The translations under genes were made by a program, and so were the position numbers. From positions 930,001 through 994,000 of the forward strand of contig NZ_FTMX01000001.1 in NCBI RefSeq assembly GCF_900156045.1: 64,000 bases of DNA. Direction: 5' to 3'. Position 1 is the stretch's first letter, and every line of letters begins with the position of its first letter. Below the pieces are notes generated by a model, which saw nothing but the letters and a program-made list of their open reading frames with translations, had not been told where the DNA came from and ran no database searches. The stretch is from Peribacillus simplex. GTDB lineage: Bacteria; Bacillota; Bacilli; Bacillales; DSM-1321. Shown here piece after piece: positions 52,928 to 62,155 of this stretch.

Positions 52928-52980
52928 TTGAATTTAAGAATAAAAACGAATATTATAGTAAAGGTCGCGCTTCTCATTCG
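52928..52980 (+). promoter_or_regulatory. Promoter with PurR-box-like inverted pair upstream of the purine permease
   Basis: TTGAAT (52928-52933), 17 bp, TATTAT (52951-52956) form a candidate promoter. GAATAAAAACGAAT ends over the -10, and ATTCGTTTTTTATC (52976-52989) is its inverted partner, so CGAA (52947-52950) and TTCG (52977-52980) face each other across 26 bp. PurR boxes (AWWWCCGAACWWT) come as inverted pairs with CGAA cores about 24-25 bp apart. No purine riboswitch core was found. Confidence 0.45.
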
Positions 52981-53103
52981 TTTTTTATCTTTCTTTCAAT
53001 GAATAACGATCAGGAAAAACGTCGATGCAGTACAATTTTAGGACACCTTGTCTTTTCGTGCAAACGGTTGTCGGTGTTTCCTTTAGATCTGGAGGTCTAA
53101 AAT

Positions 53104-54399
53104 ATGTTTTTGGAAAAATTTTTCTCCCTGAAAGAAAATGGGACGGATGTCCGTACAGAAGTCATGGCGGGTGTTACGACATTTTTAACTATGGTTTATA
53201 TCCTTATTGTGAATCCGGCTTTATTGTCTTCAATCGGAATTCCATTTGAACAAGTTTTCATGGCAACGGTCATATCAGCGGTGATTGGTACCCTTATCAT
53301 GGGGCTTGTTGCAAAATACCCGATTGCGATAGCACCAGGAATGGGTTTGAATGCTTATTTTGCCAGCGTAGTTGGGGCACAGGGCCTTTCATACCAGACC
53401 GTATTCGGTACGGTTTTCATTGCTGGTTTGCTATTTCTATTAATTAGCGTGACAAGCTTGCGTAAAATGATAATTGATGCGATTCCTAACTCATTAAAAT
53501 ATGGCATCACATCCGGAATTGGTTTATTCATTGCGTTTATCGGATTGAAAAATGCCGGAATCGTAGTACCTAATGAATCAACGATGGTTACGCTTGGAGA
53601 TTTGCACCAGCCTGGAACCGTTTTAGCGTTAGCAGGGTTATTCATTACCTTGATTTTTATGGCCCGTAATATTAAAGGGGCAATTTTCATTGGTATGATC
53701 ATTACGGCAATCATTGGCTACTTTATCGATTTGCTCAACTTTGATGGGGTCTTATCTGTGCCTCCAACACCGGTATTTTTCGATATCGATATTGCTGGGG
53801 TCTTCACGAATTCATTATATTCAATTGTTTTCGCCTTTTTACTTGTGACGATTTTTGATACGACAGGAACCTTGATTGGCGTGACGGAACAGGCTGGATT
53901 AACGAAGGATGGGAAAATCCCTCGTGCCAAGAAAGCCTTTTTAGGTGATGCGATCGCGACGACAGTCGGCTCGATGTTTGGTACAAGTCCTTCGACGGCC
54001 TATGTTGAATCGAGCACGGGAGTTGCCGCAGGCGGACGTACGGGATTAACCGCTACTGTCGTGGCAATCTTGTTTGCTGCATCGATTTTCTTTTCTCCAT
54101 TGATATCGGCAATTTCTTCCGTTCAAGCAATCACAGCTCCCGTTTTGATCATTGTAGGATGTTTCATGATGGAAGGGCTGGCTAAAGTAAATTGGAAAAT
54201 TTTCGATGAGGCATTTCCGGCATTTGCGATCATTTTAACGATGCCGCTTACTTCAAGTATATCTACAGGGATTGCAATCGGGTTCATTACATTTCCGCTT
54301 ATGAAGGTATTCAGTGGAAAAGGAAAATCGGTACATCCCCTCATTTATATTTTTGGATTAATATTTTTGATTCAGCTGATTTTCTTCCCCACTCATTAA
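53104..54399 (+). CDS. pbuO: Purine (adenine/guanine/hypoxanthine) permease, PbuO-like
   Basis: A 431-residue AzgA/NCS2-type permease with about 12 membrane segments. Typical features are EVMAGVTTFLTMVYILIVNP, the APGMGLNAYF motif, FDTTGTLIGV and GTSPSTAYVESSTGVAAGGRTG. The closest remembered match is B. subtilis PbuO over PbuG, from the C-terminal half. It imports purine bases by proton symport. GGAGGT lies 8 bp before ATG 53104. It stands alone between the spoIIA and spoVA operons, with a possible PurR site upstream and a terminator downstream. Confidence 0.85.
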   Translation: MFLEKFFSLKENGTDVRTEVMAGVTTFLTMVYILIVNPALLSSIGIPFEQVFMATVISAVIGTLIMGLVAKYPIAIAPGMGLNAYFASVVGAQGLSYQTVFGTVFIAGLLFLLISVTSLRKMIIDAIPNSLKYGITSGIGLFIAFIGLKNAGIVVPNESTMVTLGDLHQPGTVLALAGLFITLIFMARNIKGAIFIGMIITAIIGYFIDLLNFDGVLSVPPTPVFFDIDIAGVFTNSLYSIVFAFLLVTIFDTTGTLIGVTEQAGLTKDGKIPRAKKAFLGDAIATTVGSMFGTSPSTAYVESSTGVAAGGRTGLTATVVAILFAASIFFSPLISAISSVQAITAPVLIIVGCFMMEGLAKVNWKIFDEAFPAFAIILTMPLTSSISTGIAIGFITFPLMKVFSGKGKSVHPLIYIFGLIFLIQLIFFPTH

Positions 54400-54414
54400 T
54401 GTATATCTGTTATC

Positions 54415-54452
54415 AAAAAGACATGCTGTCATTGCAGCGTGTCTTTTTTTTG
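54415..54452 (+). terminator. Terminator of the purine permease gene
   Basis: AAAAAGACATGCTG pairs with TGCAGCGTGTCTTTTT (one bulge and one wobble), followed by Ts. Confidence 0.85.
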
Positions 54453-54490
54453 TTTTCAAATTAGTAATATTTGGACATGGTTCACTTCCT

Positions 54491-54520
54491 GCATTTTCAA
54501 ACTGTTTCCAAACCATACTA
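54491..54520 (+). promoter_or_regulatory. Candidate sigma-G promoter of spoVAA
   Basis: GCATT (54491-54495), 18 bp, CATACTA (54514-54520). The -10 fits CATNHTA at every position and the spacing is exact (GHATR-N18-CATNHTA). The spoVA operon is a sigma-G operon in B. subtilis. Confidence 0.6.
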
Positions 54521-54551
54521 CTAGCATAAGGAAATAAAAGGTCGGGATGTG

Positions 54552-55175
54552 ATGATAGTGGCAGTTGTATATATCAGGATGAGGAACCGTGTACAAGTAA
54601 AGGGAAATCAAACGGTGAGGATAAAAGATATTTCAAGGATAATCGGACCTGAAGAAGTGATTCCCATTATTGAAGAAATTATATTATTAACGGTCAAGAA
54701 GGAAGATAAGAATATTATTGTCGTTGATTTGGCTCAAGTAATCGTGGCCATCCGCAAGATGGATTCGACTATTGAACTGGAGACATTCGGGCCCTCCCAA
54801 ACGATCATCGAAATCATCCTCTCGAAAAAGAAAATGTCATACCTGACATTCGCCTTAGTTTGGTTTTTGTTATTTGTCGGCGGCGGGATGACGATCATGA
54901 ATTTTCATGTGGATGTCAGCATGGGGGAAGTGCATCAAAAAATCTTCACTATAATCACGGGAAAAGTGGATGATAAGCCGTTATTGATCCAAATCCCATA
55001 TAGCTTCGGCCTTGGTATGGGCATGATTCTATTTTTTAATCACTTTTTTAAAAAACGCTTCAATGAGGAACCTAGTCCGCTCGAGGTTGAAATGTTCAAC
55101 TATCAGCAGGATTTGGACAGTTATGTAATCATGAATGAAAATAAGGAGAATGTGCGACACCTTGATGACCGGTAA
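54552..55175 (+). CDS. spoVAA: Stage V sporulation protein AA
   Basis: A 207-residue protein, part of the inner-membrane apparatus for dipicolinate movement in spores. A soluble N-terminal domain of about 95 residues is followed by two membrane segments (YLTFALVWFLLFVGGGMTIM, IPYSFGLGMGMILFFNHFF) and the conserved tail FKKRFNEEPSPLEVEMFNYQ. The exact start is unclear: GTG 54549, ATG 54552 and GTG 54558 are all close to GGTCGGGATG. It overlaps spoVAB. Confidence 0.9.
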   Translation: MIVAVVYIRMRNRVQVKGNQTVRIKDISRIIGPEEVIPIIEEIILLTVKKEDKNIIVVDLAQVIVAIRKMDSTIELETFGPSQTIIEIILSKKKMSYLTFALVWFLLFVGGGMTIMNFHVDVSMGEVHQKIFTIITGKVDDKPLLIQIPYSFGLGMGMILFFNHFFKKRFNEEPSPLEVEMFNYQQDLDSYVIMNENKENVRHLDDR

Positions 55176-55587
55176 AATTATCTTTGGAATCTTTGTCGGT
55201 TTAGCCGGGGGTTTTGCGACAGGTGCCGGTTTTGTAGCGTTTTTAACTGTACTTGGGGTGATTCCGAGACTGACTCAGCTAACAAAAACAATGAAGATGA
55301 TTCATTACTACGAAGGAGCCATCATTGCCGGCGTTGTCGCAGGAACATGGTTAGGATTACAGGAAACGGAACTTTCCCTCCCATATTTTTTATTAATTCC
55401 GATCGGTTTGGCTGACGGGATATTTAATGGAATGCTTGCTGCTGCCCTAACTGAAGTCCTGAATGTGTTTCCGGTTCTGTCAAAGCGAATCGGAATTCAA
55501 GAGAAAATCATTTATCTGTTAATGGCACTTGTATTGGGGAAAATAGCCGGATCATTATTCCAATGGATGTATTTAGTGGATTTATAA
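55165..55587 (+). CDS. spoVAB: Stage V sporulation protein AB
   Basis: A membrane protein of about 140 residues with four hydrophobic segments: FGIFVGLAGGFATGAGFVAF, the conserved LTVLGVIPRLTQLTKT loop, LPYFLLIPIGLADGIFNGML and a C-terminal helix. AAGGAG lies at 55143-55148, so a start at ATG 55150 or TTG 55162 is also possible; ATG 55165 (MTGKIIFG) matches the family N-terminus. In B. subtilis spoVAC follows at once. Here spoVAEa follows after 43 bp. Confidence 0.88.
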   Translation: MTGKIIFGIFVGLAGGFATGAGFVAFLTVLGVIPRLTQLTKTMKMIHYYEGAIIAGVVAGTWLGLQETELSLPYFLLIPIGLADGIFNGMLAAALTEVLNVFPVLSKRIGIQEKIIYLLMALVLGKIAGSLFQWMYLVDL

Positions 55588-55630
55588 GTTTATGAGGTAA
55601 CTATTCCTGATGATGAAAGGTAGGCCCAAG

Positions 55631-56212
55631 ATGGTGACCAAACGAAAAGTGATATTGATTACGGATGGAGATGAGTATGCGAAACGGGCTGTCGAGCATG
55701 TAGCCAAGGAAATAGGGGGAAGGTGTATCTCGATGTCCCAAGGTAATCCATCACGATATACGGGCTTGGAACTAGTGGAATTAATAAAAAAGGCGAAGTA
55801 TGATCCTGTATTGGTCATGTTTGATGATAGCGGCTTTATCGGTGAAGGATCAGGCGAACAGGCAATGAAGGTAGTTGCCAGTCACCCTGATATTCATGTC
55901 CTTGGTGTGATAGCGGTCGCTTCAAAGACTAGAAGGGAAGAATGGACCAAGGTGGATATCTGTATTGACCGTGATGGTAACCTGACACCGAACGGGGTTG
56001 ATAAATACGGCGCCGAAGAATTTGAACTCGGCAAGATAACTGGAGATACGGTGTATTGCATCGATCAATTACATGTTCCTATAGTAGTGGGGATAGGGGA
56101 TATCGGAAAAATGTCCCATCAGGACGATTTTAAAAGAGGAGCACCGATAACGAAGCTAGCGGTGGAAATCATATTGGAAAGGAGTGGTCATGATGACTTC
56201 AGAAAAACCTGA
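55631..56212 (+). CDS. spoVAEA: Stage V sporulation protein AEa (SpoVAEA)
   Basis: A soluble protein of about 193 residues with the typical SpoVAEa start [18 protein letters not shown], then [35 protein letters not shown] and [20 protein letters not shown] lies just before ATG 55631. Its function in spores is unknown. The expected upstream neighbours spoVAC, spoVAD and spoVAEb are missing here. It overlaps spoVAF by 20 bp. Confidence 0.9.
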   Translation: MVTKRKVILITDGDEYAKRAVEHVAKEIGGRCISMSQGNPSRYTGLELVELIKKAKYDPVLVMFDDSGFIGEGSGEQAMKVVASHPDIHVLGVIAVASKTRREEWTKVDICIDRDGNLTPNGVDKYGAEEFELGKITGDTVYCIDQLHVPIVVGIGDIGKMSHQDDFKRGAPITKLAVEIILERSGHDDFRKT

Positions 56213-57683
56213 AAACATGAAACCGATTCCGGATAGGGTAGCGGAAGTTGACGCATACATGGAAAAGAATGTAGGTCTGGGCGTCAGCTTCGACTTAGGT
56301 GTAAGAAGGATTAAGGTCCTAAGAAAAGATGTGCATCTATACTATATAAACGGGCTGACGGATACAGAGTACATCATTGATATCCTTGATTCTCTTATCC
56401 ATAACAAAAATGCGGAAATCTTGACTACTAAAGTTTTTGATGCAGTCAAAGAGTTGCTTGTACACCAATCCGTTGAGGAAATAAAGACGATGGATGAGCT
56501 TGTTGATCAGGTATTATCCGGTTTAATAGTCGTTGTTGTTGATGGTAAACCAATAGGATTGGTTGTGGATGTCAGGAGTTATCCCGGGAGACAGCCAGTA
56601 GAACCCGATACGGAAAAAGTCGTCCGTGGATCAAGGGACGGTTTTGTCGAGAATATCATCATTAACACAGCGATAACCAGACGAAGAATCCGGGATGAAA
56701 GATTACGTTTCGAAATGTTGCATGTAGGGGAACGATCGAAATCGGATATATCCATCGGCTACATTAAAGATATTGCCGATCCGGATTTAATAGAAATCGT
56801 TCGTAAGGAATTGAATAGTATTGAAGTTGATGGCATAACGATGTCTGATAAAACGATCGAAGAGTTCATCGTCAAGCAAAAATATAACCCATACCCGCTT
56901 GTCAGATATACGGAACGGGCAGATGTGGCGGCAACGCATTTACTTGAGGGGCATGTCCTTATTTATGTGGATACGTCACCGAGTGTCATCATTACCCCGT
57001 CCACCCTTTTTCATCACATGCAGCACGCTGAGGAGTATCGGCAGGCACCTGCCGTTGGGACCTTGGTACGCTGGGTCCGGTTTCTCGGGATTTTCGTTTC
57101 GTTATTCTTGCTGCCGATTTGGTTATTGTTTTGTTTAGAGCCTTCCCTCCTGCCGGAGAAGTTCGAGTATATCGGGCCGAATGATAAAACGCATATACCC
57201 ATTGTGATCCAAATCTTCATTTCCGATATTGGGATAGAATTTCTAAGGATGGCAGCCGTTCATACCCCGACCCCGCTTTCTACGGCAATGGGCTTGGTTG
57301 CGGCAGTTTTGATAGGACAGATAGCGATAGATGTTGGTCTATTTGTTCCTGAGGTGGTTCTCTACGCTTCCGTAGCGACAATCGGTACATTTGTCACTCC
57401 AAGTTTAGAATTAGGAGTTGCAAATAAAATTTCCCGTTTAGTCCTGCTAGTATTGGTCGCTTTATTTAAAGTGCCTGGCCTAGTCATAGGCATCACACTC
57501 TACATTATTATGCTTACTAGTATAAAAACGTTAAATACGCCTTATTTATGGCCGCTTCTCCCGTTTCAGCCAAAGGCCCTGTCACATATAATATTAAGAA
57601 GACCTTATCCTGGTACTATAGAACGTCCGAGTATTGTACATCCCCAGGATCTATATAGGCAGCCGAGAAAATCTAAAGGTTGA
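56193..57683 (+). CDS. spoVAF: Stage V sporulation protein AF (GerA-family membrane protein)
   Basis: A 496-residue protein of the GerA A-subunit family: N-terminal soluble part (about 1-280, with [15 protein letters not shown] and [18 protein letters not shown]-like region at [14 protein letters not shown]), then about five or six membrane segments ([20 protein letters not shown] and others) and a basic tail. SpoVAF is in the spore inner membrane and is reported to amplify germination signals with a partner protein. AAAGGAG lies 8 bp before ATG 56193. It is the last gene of the operon; no strong terminator follows directly. Confidence 0.92.
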   Translation: MTSEKPENMKPIPDRVAEVDAYMEKNVGLGVSFDLGVRRIKVLRKDVHLYYINGLTDTEYIIDILDSLIHNKNAEILTTKVFDAVKELLVHQSVEEIKTMDELVDQVLSGLIVVVVDGKPIGLVVDVRSYPGRQPVEPDTEKVVRGSRDGFVENIIINTAITRRRIRDERLRFEMLHVGERSKSDISIGYIKDIADPDLIEIVRKELNSIEVDGITMSDKTIEEFIVKQKYNPYPLVRYTERADVAATHLLEGHVLIYVDTSPSVIITPSTLFHHMQHAEEYRQAPAVGTLVRWVRFLGIFVSLFLLPIWLLFCLEPSLLPEKFEYIGPNDKTHIPIVIQIFISDIGIEFLRMAAVHTPTPLSTAMGLVAAVLIGQIAIDVGLFVPEVVLYASVATIGTFVTPSLELGVANKISRLVLLVLVALFKVPGLVIGITLYIIMLTSIKTLNTPYLWPLLPFQPKALSHIILRRPYPGTIERPSIVHPQDLYRQPRKSKG

Positions 57684-57954
57684 TGTTGTCGAAAAGTTGT
57701 GGTAATTTAATTTTATTCGGATAAAGAGGTATTGTTAGGCTTCACAAAGAGATAGAGCTACTATGACTCTTTGGAGTTTAAACCAATCTGTCTTTCCCTT
57801 CGAACTACCAAGCAGTCATAGAGAACAATATTTACAGATATCGATTCGGATGAGGCTTGTTCATATAGAGGACCTTTTACAGCAGGGTTTCTTTATTTGA
57901 GGCTGCCTCATTTCTTATTAATCTTTAGTTTTAAGTCAGGAAGGTGAGGCTATC

Positions 57955-59283
57955 ATGCATTTGTACGGAACCGGTGGTGTAAATGAACGTGGACATCTGG
58001 TGATTGGCGGAGTGGACACGATCGAATTGATCGAGCAATTTGGAACACCATTATATGTTTATGATGTAGAGCTAATTCGCGAACGGGCAAGAGGGTTCAA
58101 GAGAACTTTTGAGGAATTGGGGATTTCAGCTCAAGTTGCTTACGCAAGTAAGGCCTTTTCTTCGATTGCCATGATCCAGTTGGCAGAGCAAGAAGGACTT
58201 TCTCTCGATGTTGTCTCAGCAGGGGAATTATATACGGCAATTAAGGCAAATTTCCCAACGGAACGGATTCACTTCCATGGAAATAACAAAAGTGAAGAAG
58301 AGCTACATATGGCTTTGGATCATAACATTGGCTGTATAGTAGTCGATAATTTTTCAGAGTTGACATTATTGGAAGAAATTTGTACAAACCGTGAACAAAA
58401 GGTGAAAATCCTTCTTCGTGTAACACCAGGTATCGAAGCCCATACGCATGATTATATTTTGACAGGGCAAGAAGATTCGAAATTTGGTTTTGATCTTATT
58501 AATGGGCAGGCCGAAGCTGCCCTTCGGCAAGCGCTGCAAAGTGAATTCCTCGAAGTGCTGGGTCTTCACTGTCATATCGGTTCCCAGATCTTTCAAACGA
58601 CCGGTTTCCTTCTTGCAGCCCAAAAAATTATCGGCAAGCTGAATGATTGGCACGGCTCGGTAGGGTTTCAACCAAAGGTATTGAATCTCGGAGGTGGGTT
58701 CGGGATTCGGTATACACAAGAGGACGACCCGCTACCGGCGTCTCAATATGTTGAGGAAATCGTTAGGGAAGTGCAGAACCTGATTGCTGATTCTGATTTA
58801 GTGATGCCTGAAATCTGGATCGAACCTGGCCGTTCATTAGTCGGAGATGCCGGTGTGACACTGTACAAGGTCGGTTCTGAAAAGGAAGTTCCTAATGTCC
58901 GTAAATATATTGCCGTTGATGGGGGCATGAGTGATAATATACGTCCCGCACTTTACGAAGCGAAATATGATGCCATTCTAGCAAACCGGCCACTTGACCC
59001 TGTAGAAGAGACAGTGTCCATTGCCGGGAAATGCTGTGAAAGCGGAGATATGTTGATTTGGGATTTACCATTGCCAAAAGCCGGCCGCGGTGATGTCTTG
59101 GCGGTATTTTGTACTGGGGCATATGGATATTCCATGTCGAATAATTACAATCGGATTCCAAGACCGGCTGTCGTCTTTGCCGAAAATGGAGAAGCCCGGT
59201 TGGTCATCAAACGTGAGACGTACGAAGATCTTATCCATTTGGATTTGGCTCTTCATGAAGCGGCAGTCGTCACTAAAGAATAG
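57955..59283 (+). CDS. lysA: Diaminopimelate decarboxylase
   Basis: A 442-residue PLP enzyme that makes lysine from meso-diaminopimelate. The PLP lysine is K66 in VAYASKAFSS; other features are LHCHIGSQIFQT, LNLGGGFGIRY, IEPGRSLVGDAG and the active-site Cys motif KCCESGDML. GGAAGGTGAGG precedes ATG 57955. The 271 bp between spoVAF and lysA hold no gene I can recognise and no clear lysine riboswitch. Position after spoVA follows B. subtilis. Confidence 0.96.
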   Translation: MHLYGTGGVNERGHLVIGGVDTIELIEQFGTPLYVYDVELIRERARGFKRTFEELGISAQVAYASKAFSSIAMIQLAEQEGLSLDVVSAGELYTAIKANFPTERIHFHGNNKSEEELHMALDHNIGCIVVDNFSELTLLEEICTNREQKVKILLRVTPGIEAHTHDYILTGQEDSKFGFDLINGQAEAALRQALQSEFLEVLGLHCHIGSQIFQTTGFLLAAQKIIGKLNDWHGSVGFQPKVLNLGGGFGIRYTQEDDPLPASQYVEEIVREVQNLIADSDLVMPEIWIEPGRSLVGDAGVTLYKVGSEKEVPNVRKYIAVDGGMSDNIRPALYEAKYDAILANRPLDPVEETVSIAGKCCESGDMLIWDLPLPKAGRGDVLAVFCTGAYGYSMSNNYNRIPRPAVVFAENGEARLVIKRETYEDLIHLDLALHEAAVVTKE

Positions 59284-59316
59284 AAAAAAGGATGGCATTG
59301 GCCATCCTTTTTTTTA
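59284..59316. terminator. Bidirectional terminator between lysA and ypuA
   Basis: AAAAAAGGATGGC pairs with GCCATCCTTTTTT around a short loop, with A- and T-runs for both convergent genes. Confidence 0.9.
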
Positions 59317-59322
59317 TTTGAT

Positions 59323-60192
59323 TCAGCTGAAAAGTGACTTGATTGCGTCTATTAAACTACTGAAGACTTCTTTCAATTTATCCAGAAATGATTGACCCTC
59401 TTCGGATTCAAGAAAATTGGAAAGTTTATCTTTAGCTGCAGTAAGCTGATCACCGACAGCGTTCCAATCAATATCCAATTCTTTTAGCTTATTGAATAAA
59501 TCAATTAAACTTTGAACTTGGGCATCATTTAAGGTGATTCCAAGGTCTTTTGCTGAAGACTCGACAACCTCGCGGACCTCTTCAGTATTGGCTGGTGGAT
59601 TTGCAGCCATTTCCTCTTTGATTTTCGTAACCAATGCTGAGGCTTCTTCTGTACCGATTTCATCACCCAATTTTGCTGTTTTCACCATTTCTTCATTCGC
59701 TGCCTGTTTCACATCCTCAGGAATCTTCTTGTCGGCAGAGATTTCATAAGCCTTAATGACTCCTGTCAAAGCCGCTGTACCGGAAACGGGTATAGGTGCT
59801 GTGACATAAACGGTAGCATCTTTTACTCCAGCAGTTGCCAGTGCATTGATATACATTTCATCGGTAACCCAGTTGATGTTTTTCGACTCCAGTTTAAGTC
59901 CTGTACCTTTTTCCTCCAAAGTGATGGCAGAAGATGAAATCGCTTTTGTACCGATCAGACGGCTAGCGATATAGTCTCCTAAGTATTCATGTTCCTCCGC
60001 ATTTGTAACCGTTAGAACCTCAACATCGTTTGGTGCTTTCATTTCAGATAAAATCATATTTTTTTGTTCATTTGTCAAATTCTCACCAAGTGTGACGATC
60101 ATTTCACCAACAGCTGCATCTGCAAAAGCTTTATATGGCAATAATAGACATAATAAAATGGTCACAATGACCCATTTATTCATTTTTTTCAT
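59323..60192 (-). CDS. ypuA: Exported DUF1002 protein (YpuA)
   Basis: A 289-residue exported protein: signal peptide (KWVIVTILLCLLLPYKAFA) and a DUF1002 domain (MIVTLGENLTNEQKNMILSE, then SSSAITLEEKGTGLKLESKN and TVYVTAPIPVSGTAALTGV). The C-terminal 90 residues are helical and acidic. Function unknown; B. subtilis YpuA responds to cell-wall stress, as far as I recall. AAGGAGG lies 6 bp before ATG 60192. The 337-bp gap upstream (60193-60529) is AT-rich; I see only a small hairpin near 60346 (CTACGTT/AACGTAG). Confidence 0.87.
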   Translation of the reverse strand: MKKMNKWVIVTILLCLLLPYKAFADAAVGEMIVTLGENLTNEQKNMILSEMKAPNDVEVLTVTNAEEHEYLGDYIASRLIGTKAISSSAITLEEKGTGLKLESKNINWVTDEMYINALATAGVKDATVYVTAPIPVSGTAALTGVIKAYEISADKKIPEDVKQAANEEMVKTAKLGDEIGTEEASALVTKIKEEMAANPPANTEEVREVVESSAKDLGITLNDAQVQSLIDLFNKLKELDIDWNAVGDQLTAAKDKLSNFLESEEGQSFLDKLKEVFSSLIDAIKSLFS

Positions 60193-60529
60193 GATAATCC
60201 TCCTTAACTTTTCCTGCTGATTTGGGAATCTTTCAATAAAAGGGCGGCACTTTAAATCAGATTCATAGTATTTGACGAAACAAAGGATAAAAAAGATACA
60301 TATTTTCCTGAAAAAAATTTATATAGCCCAAGGCAGCTACGTTCTTTTAACGTAGAAGTTGGTTGTATCTTGTCTTTTATACCTAAGAGGGCACTCTATG
60401 AACCTAGATCACTTTACCAATGTAGTAAAATCGAAGCAAGATTGCAAGGATATTTGTCAGATTGTGTTAAGTTATAGTAGAATGAATTCGTTATTTAAAT
60501 ATTTGGACCATTCATAAAGGGAGTATGGG

Positions 60530-60616
60530 ATGAGGAAAAGTAATAAGACTCTTTTACTTATGATGCTTATTATCGCTTTGATGTGGGGAATCGTATATTG
60601 GCTGTTTATCGCTTAG
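60530..60616 (+). CDS. Putative 28-residue single-helix membrane peptide
   Basis: ATG 60530 follows AAAGGGAG (60517-60524). The peptide has a basic head (MRKSNK) and one hydrophobic helix (TLLLMMLIIALMWGIVYW). Ribosome site, topology and stop support a real mini-gene; no family is recognised and no terminator is clear. Confidence 0.5.
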   Translation: MRKSNKTLLLMMLIIALMWGIVYWLFIA

Positions 60617-60745
60617 CACATAGCACATCGATAAATCAAGTGCTGAAAGTGATGTTGAAACGAACGAAGTTTTTATGTATGATGTAAATGTTATATGTGA
60701 GGATTATTATTCAAAGCAAATTAATTGGAAACAGGAAGATAATAA

Positions 60746-61117
<372 letters not shown>

Positions 61118-61130
61118 ATATGAAAGCTTG

Positions 61131-61171
61131 AATGGAGGACCACCTTTAAGGGCGGTCCTCCATTCTTGTTT
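61131..61171. terminator. Bidirectional terminator between ribT and ypuF
   Basis: AATGGAGGACCACC (61131-61144) pairs with GGCGGTCCTCCATT (61151-61164) with one wobble. It overlaps the last codons of ypuF. Confidence 0.8.
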
Positions 61172-61682
61172 TTCGAAGAGATAGCTGCCGAGCCCTTTCT
61201 GAAATGACATCCGAACGGTCACGCATTAGATGCTTATCAACTATTGATGAATTAGCCAAGTCGCTAGCTGTACCCCATATGTAGCCTTCATGCAAACAGA
61301 TGGACTGGCATTTTTCGATCAAGCTTTGATCGGCTATCGGCAGATTAATGCTTTTATATGGCTTTTGTGATAACATTCGCTCATGGGTGTCCTCGAGCAA
61401 TTTGAACAGTCGTTCTGTATCGAGTCCCAACTTTAGGAGCTCAGCCTTTTTAAGGCGGAGATTTGCCAGGGCTTTAGACAGGGTCCTTTCAGCCCCTTTT
61501 TTATTTCCCCTGCGATCATGATACAGGGCAACCGCAATTTGAATGAGCCCGACCCAATGAGAGTCACGGTCTTTTGGTGCGGTTTCCTTCCAATATTCTT
61601 CAAGTATTTCATGACATTCGAAGTAATCCCTTGGACCATGGAAATGGACAAGGAAAGAAAGGTAGTCTTCCGCGTAATTCAA
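61146..61682 (-). CDS. ypuF: DUF309 protein YpuF
   Basis: A 178-residue helical protein with the DUF309 signature (FHGPRDYFECHEILEEYWK, then DSHWVGLIQIAVALYHDRRG). The HxxxE pattern resembles a metal site, but no enzyme activity is known. TTG 61682 is preferred because AAAAGGGG lies about 11 bp upstream; a GTG at 61691 overlaps the site. In B. subtilis ypuF lies next to scpA, as here, though on the same strand there. Confidence 0.83.
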   Translation of the reverse strand: MNYAEDYLSFLVHFHGPRDYFECHEILEEYWKETAPKDRDSHWVGLIQIAVALYHDRRGNKKGAERTLSKALANLRLKKAELLKLGLDTERLFKLLEDTHERMLSQKPYKSINLPIADQSLIEKCQSICLHEGYIWGTASDLANSSIVDKHLMRDRSDVISERARQLSLRKTRMEDRP

Positions 61683-61806
61683 TAGGAGCACCCCTTTTGT
61701 TTGATGGAATCATCTAAAGTAGGCAAAAAGCCATTTCTTATAGCTTAACACCCGCTATGTATACTCACTAAGTTTAGCATAGAATTTTTTCTTGGAAAAT
61801 AAAGAA

Positions 61807-61832
61807 AGCCGATTGCAAGGCAATCAGCTTGA
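61807..61832 (-). terminator. Terminator of the yjcZ-like gene
   Basis: On the minus strand AGCTGATTG pairs with CAATCGGCT (one wobble), then TTCTTT. Confidence 0.7.
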
Positions 61833-61847
61833 TTCAACAATCTTCAT

Positions 61848-61940
61848 TTAACACCAAGAAGCACCGACGATAACTAATAAAATGAACAATACTACAATAA
61901 ACGCGAATCCGCCGCCGCTTCCAAAACCACCTGAACCCAT
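61848..61940 (-). CDS. YjcZ-family small sporulation protein (30 aa)
   Basis: A 30-residue peptide with a Gly-rich head (MGSGGFGSGGG) and one hydrophobic helix ending in Cys (FAFIVVLFILLVIVGASWC). This is the YjcZ pattern of tiny membrane proteins found in spore-formers. AAGGAGG lies 9 bp before ATG 61940. Upstream CATAACCTA (61986-61978, minus strand) fits a sigma-K -10 (CATANNNTA). A terminator follows. Confidence 0.8.
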   Translation of the reverse strand: MGSGGFGSGGGFAFIVVLFILLVIVGASWC

Positions 61941-62155
61941 AATGAGTACCTCCTTTGTTCTGCTATTCTTACATTTCTAGGTTATGTTGGATTTCGGAAT
62001 GTGATTGGGCAACGACCCATTTGACGGTAATCCCAAATAAAAACTTTTCTAAGGTCAGTAAATTATTATTTGGATAAAGGGCGGCAATCCACTATACTTG
62101 ATTAGTAAAAGAAATAGGTCTATATCGGCCAATTAGATTTAAATGAGGTAATTTA

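Noticed and set aside
52837-53103. Guanine/adenine riboswitch upstream of the purine permease
   Set aside because: The conserved junction sequences of purine riboswitches are not present.
52906-53249. Open frames of 64-74 codons before and at the start of the purine permease
   Set aside because: No ribosome sites, atypical composition, and they cover the promoter region and the permease's own frame.
57684-57954. Lysine riboswitch upstream of lysA
   Set aside because: I looked for the conserved L-box core and did not find it; only small AT-rich hairpins are present.
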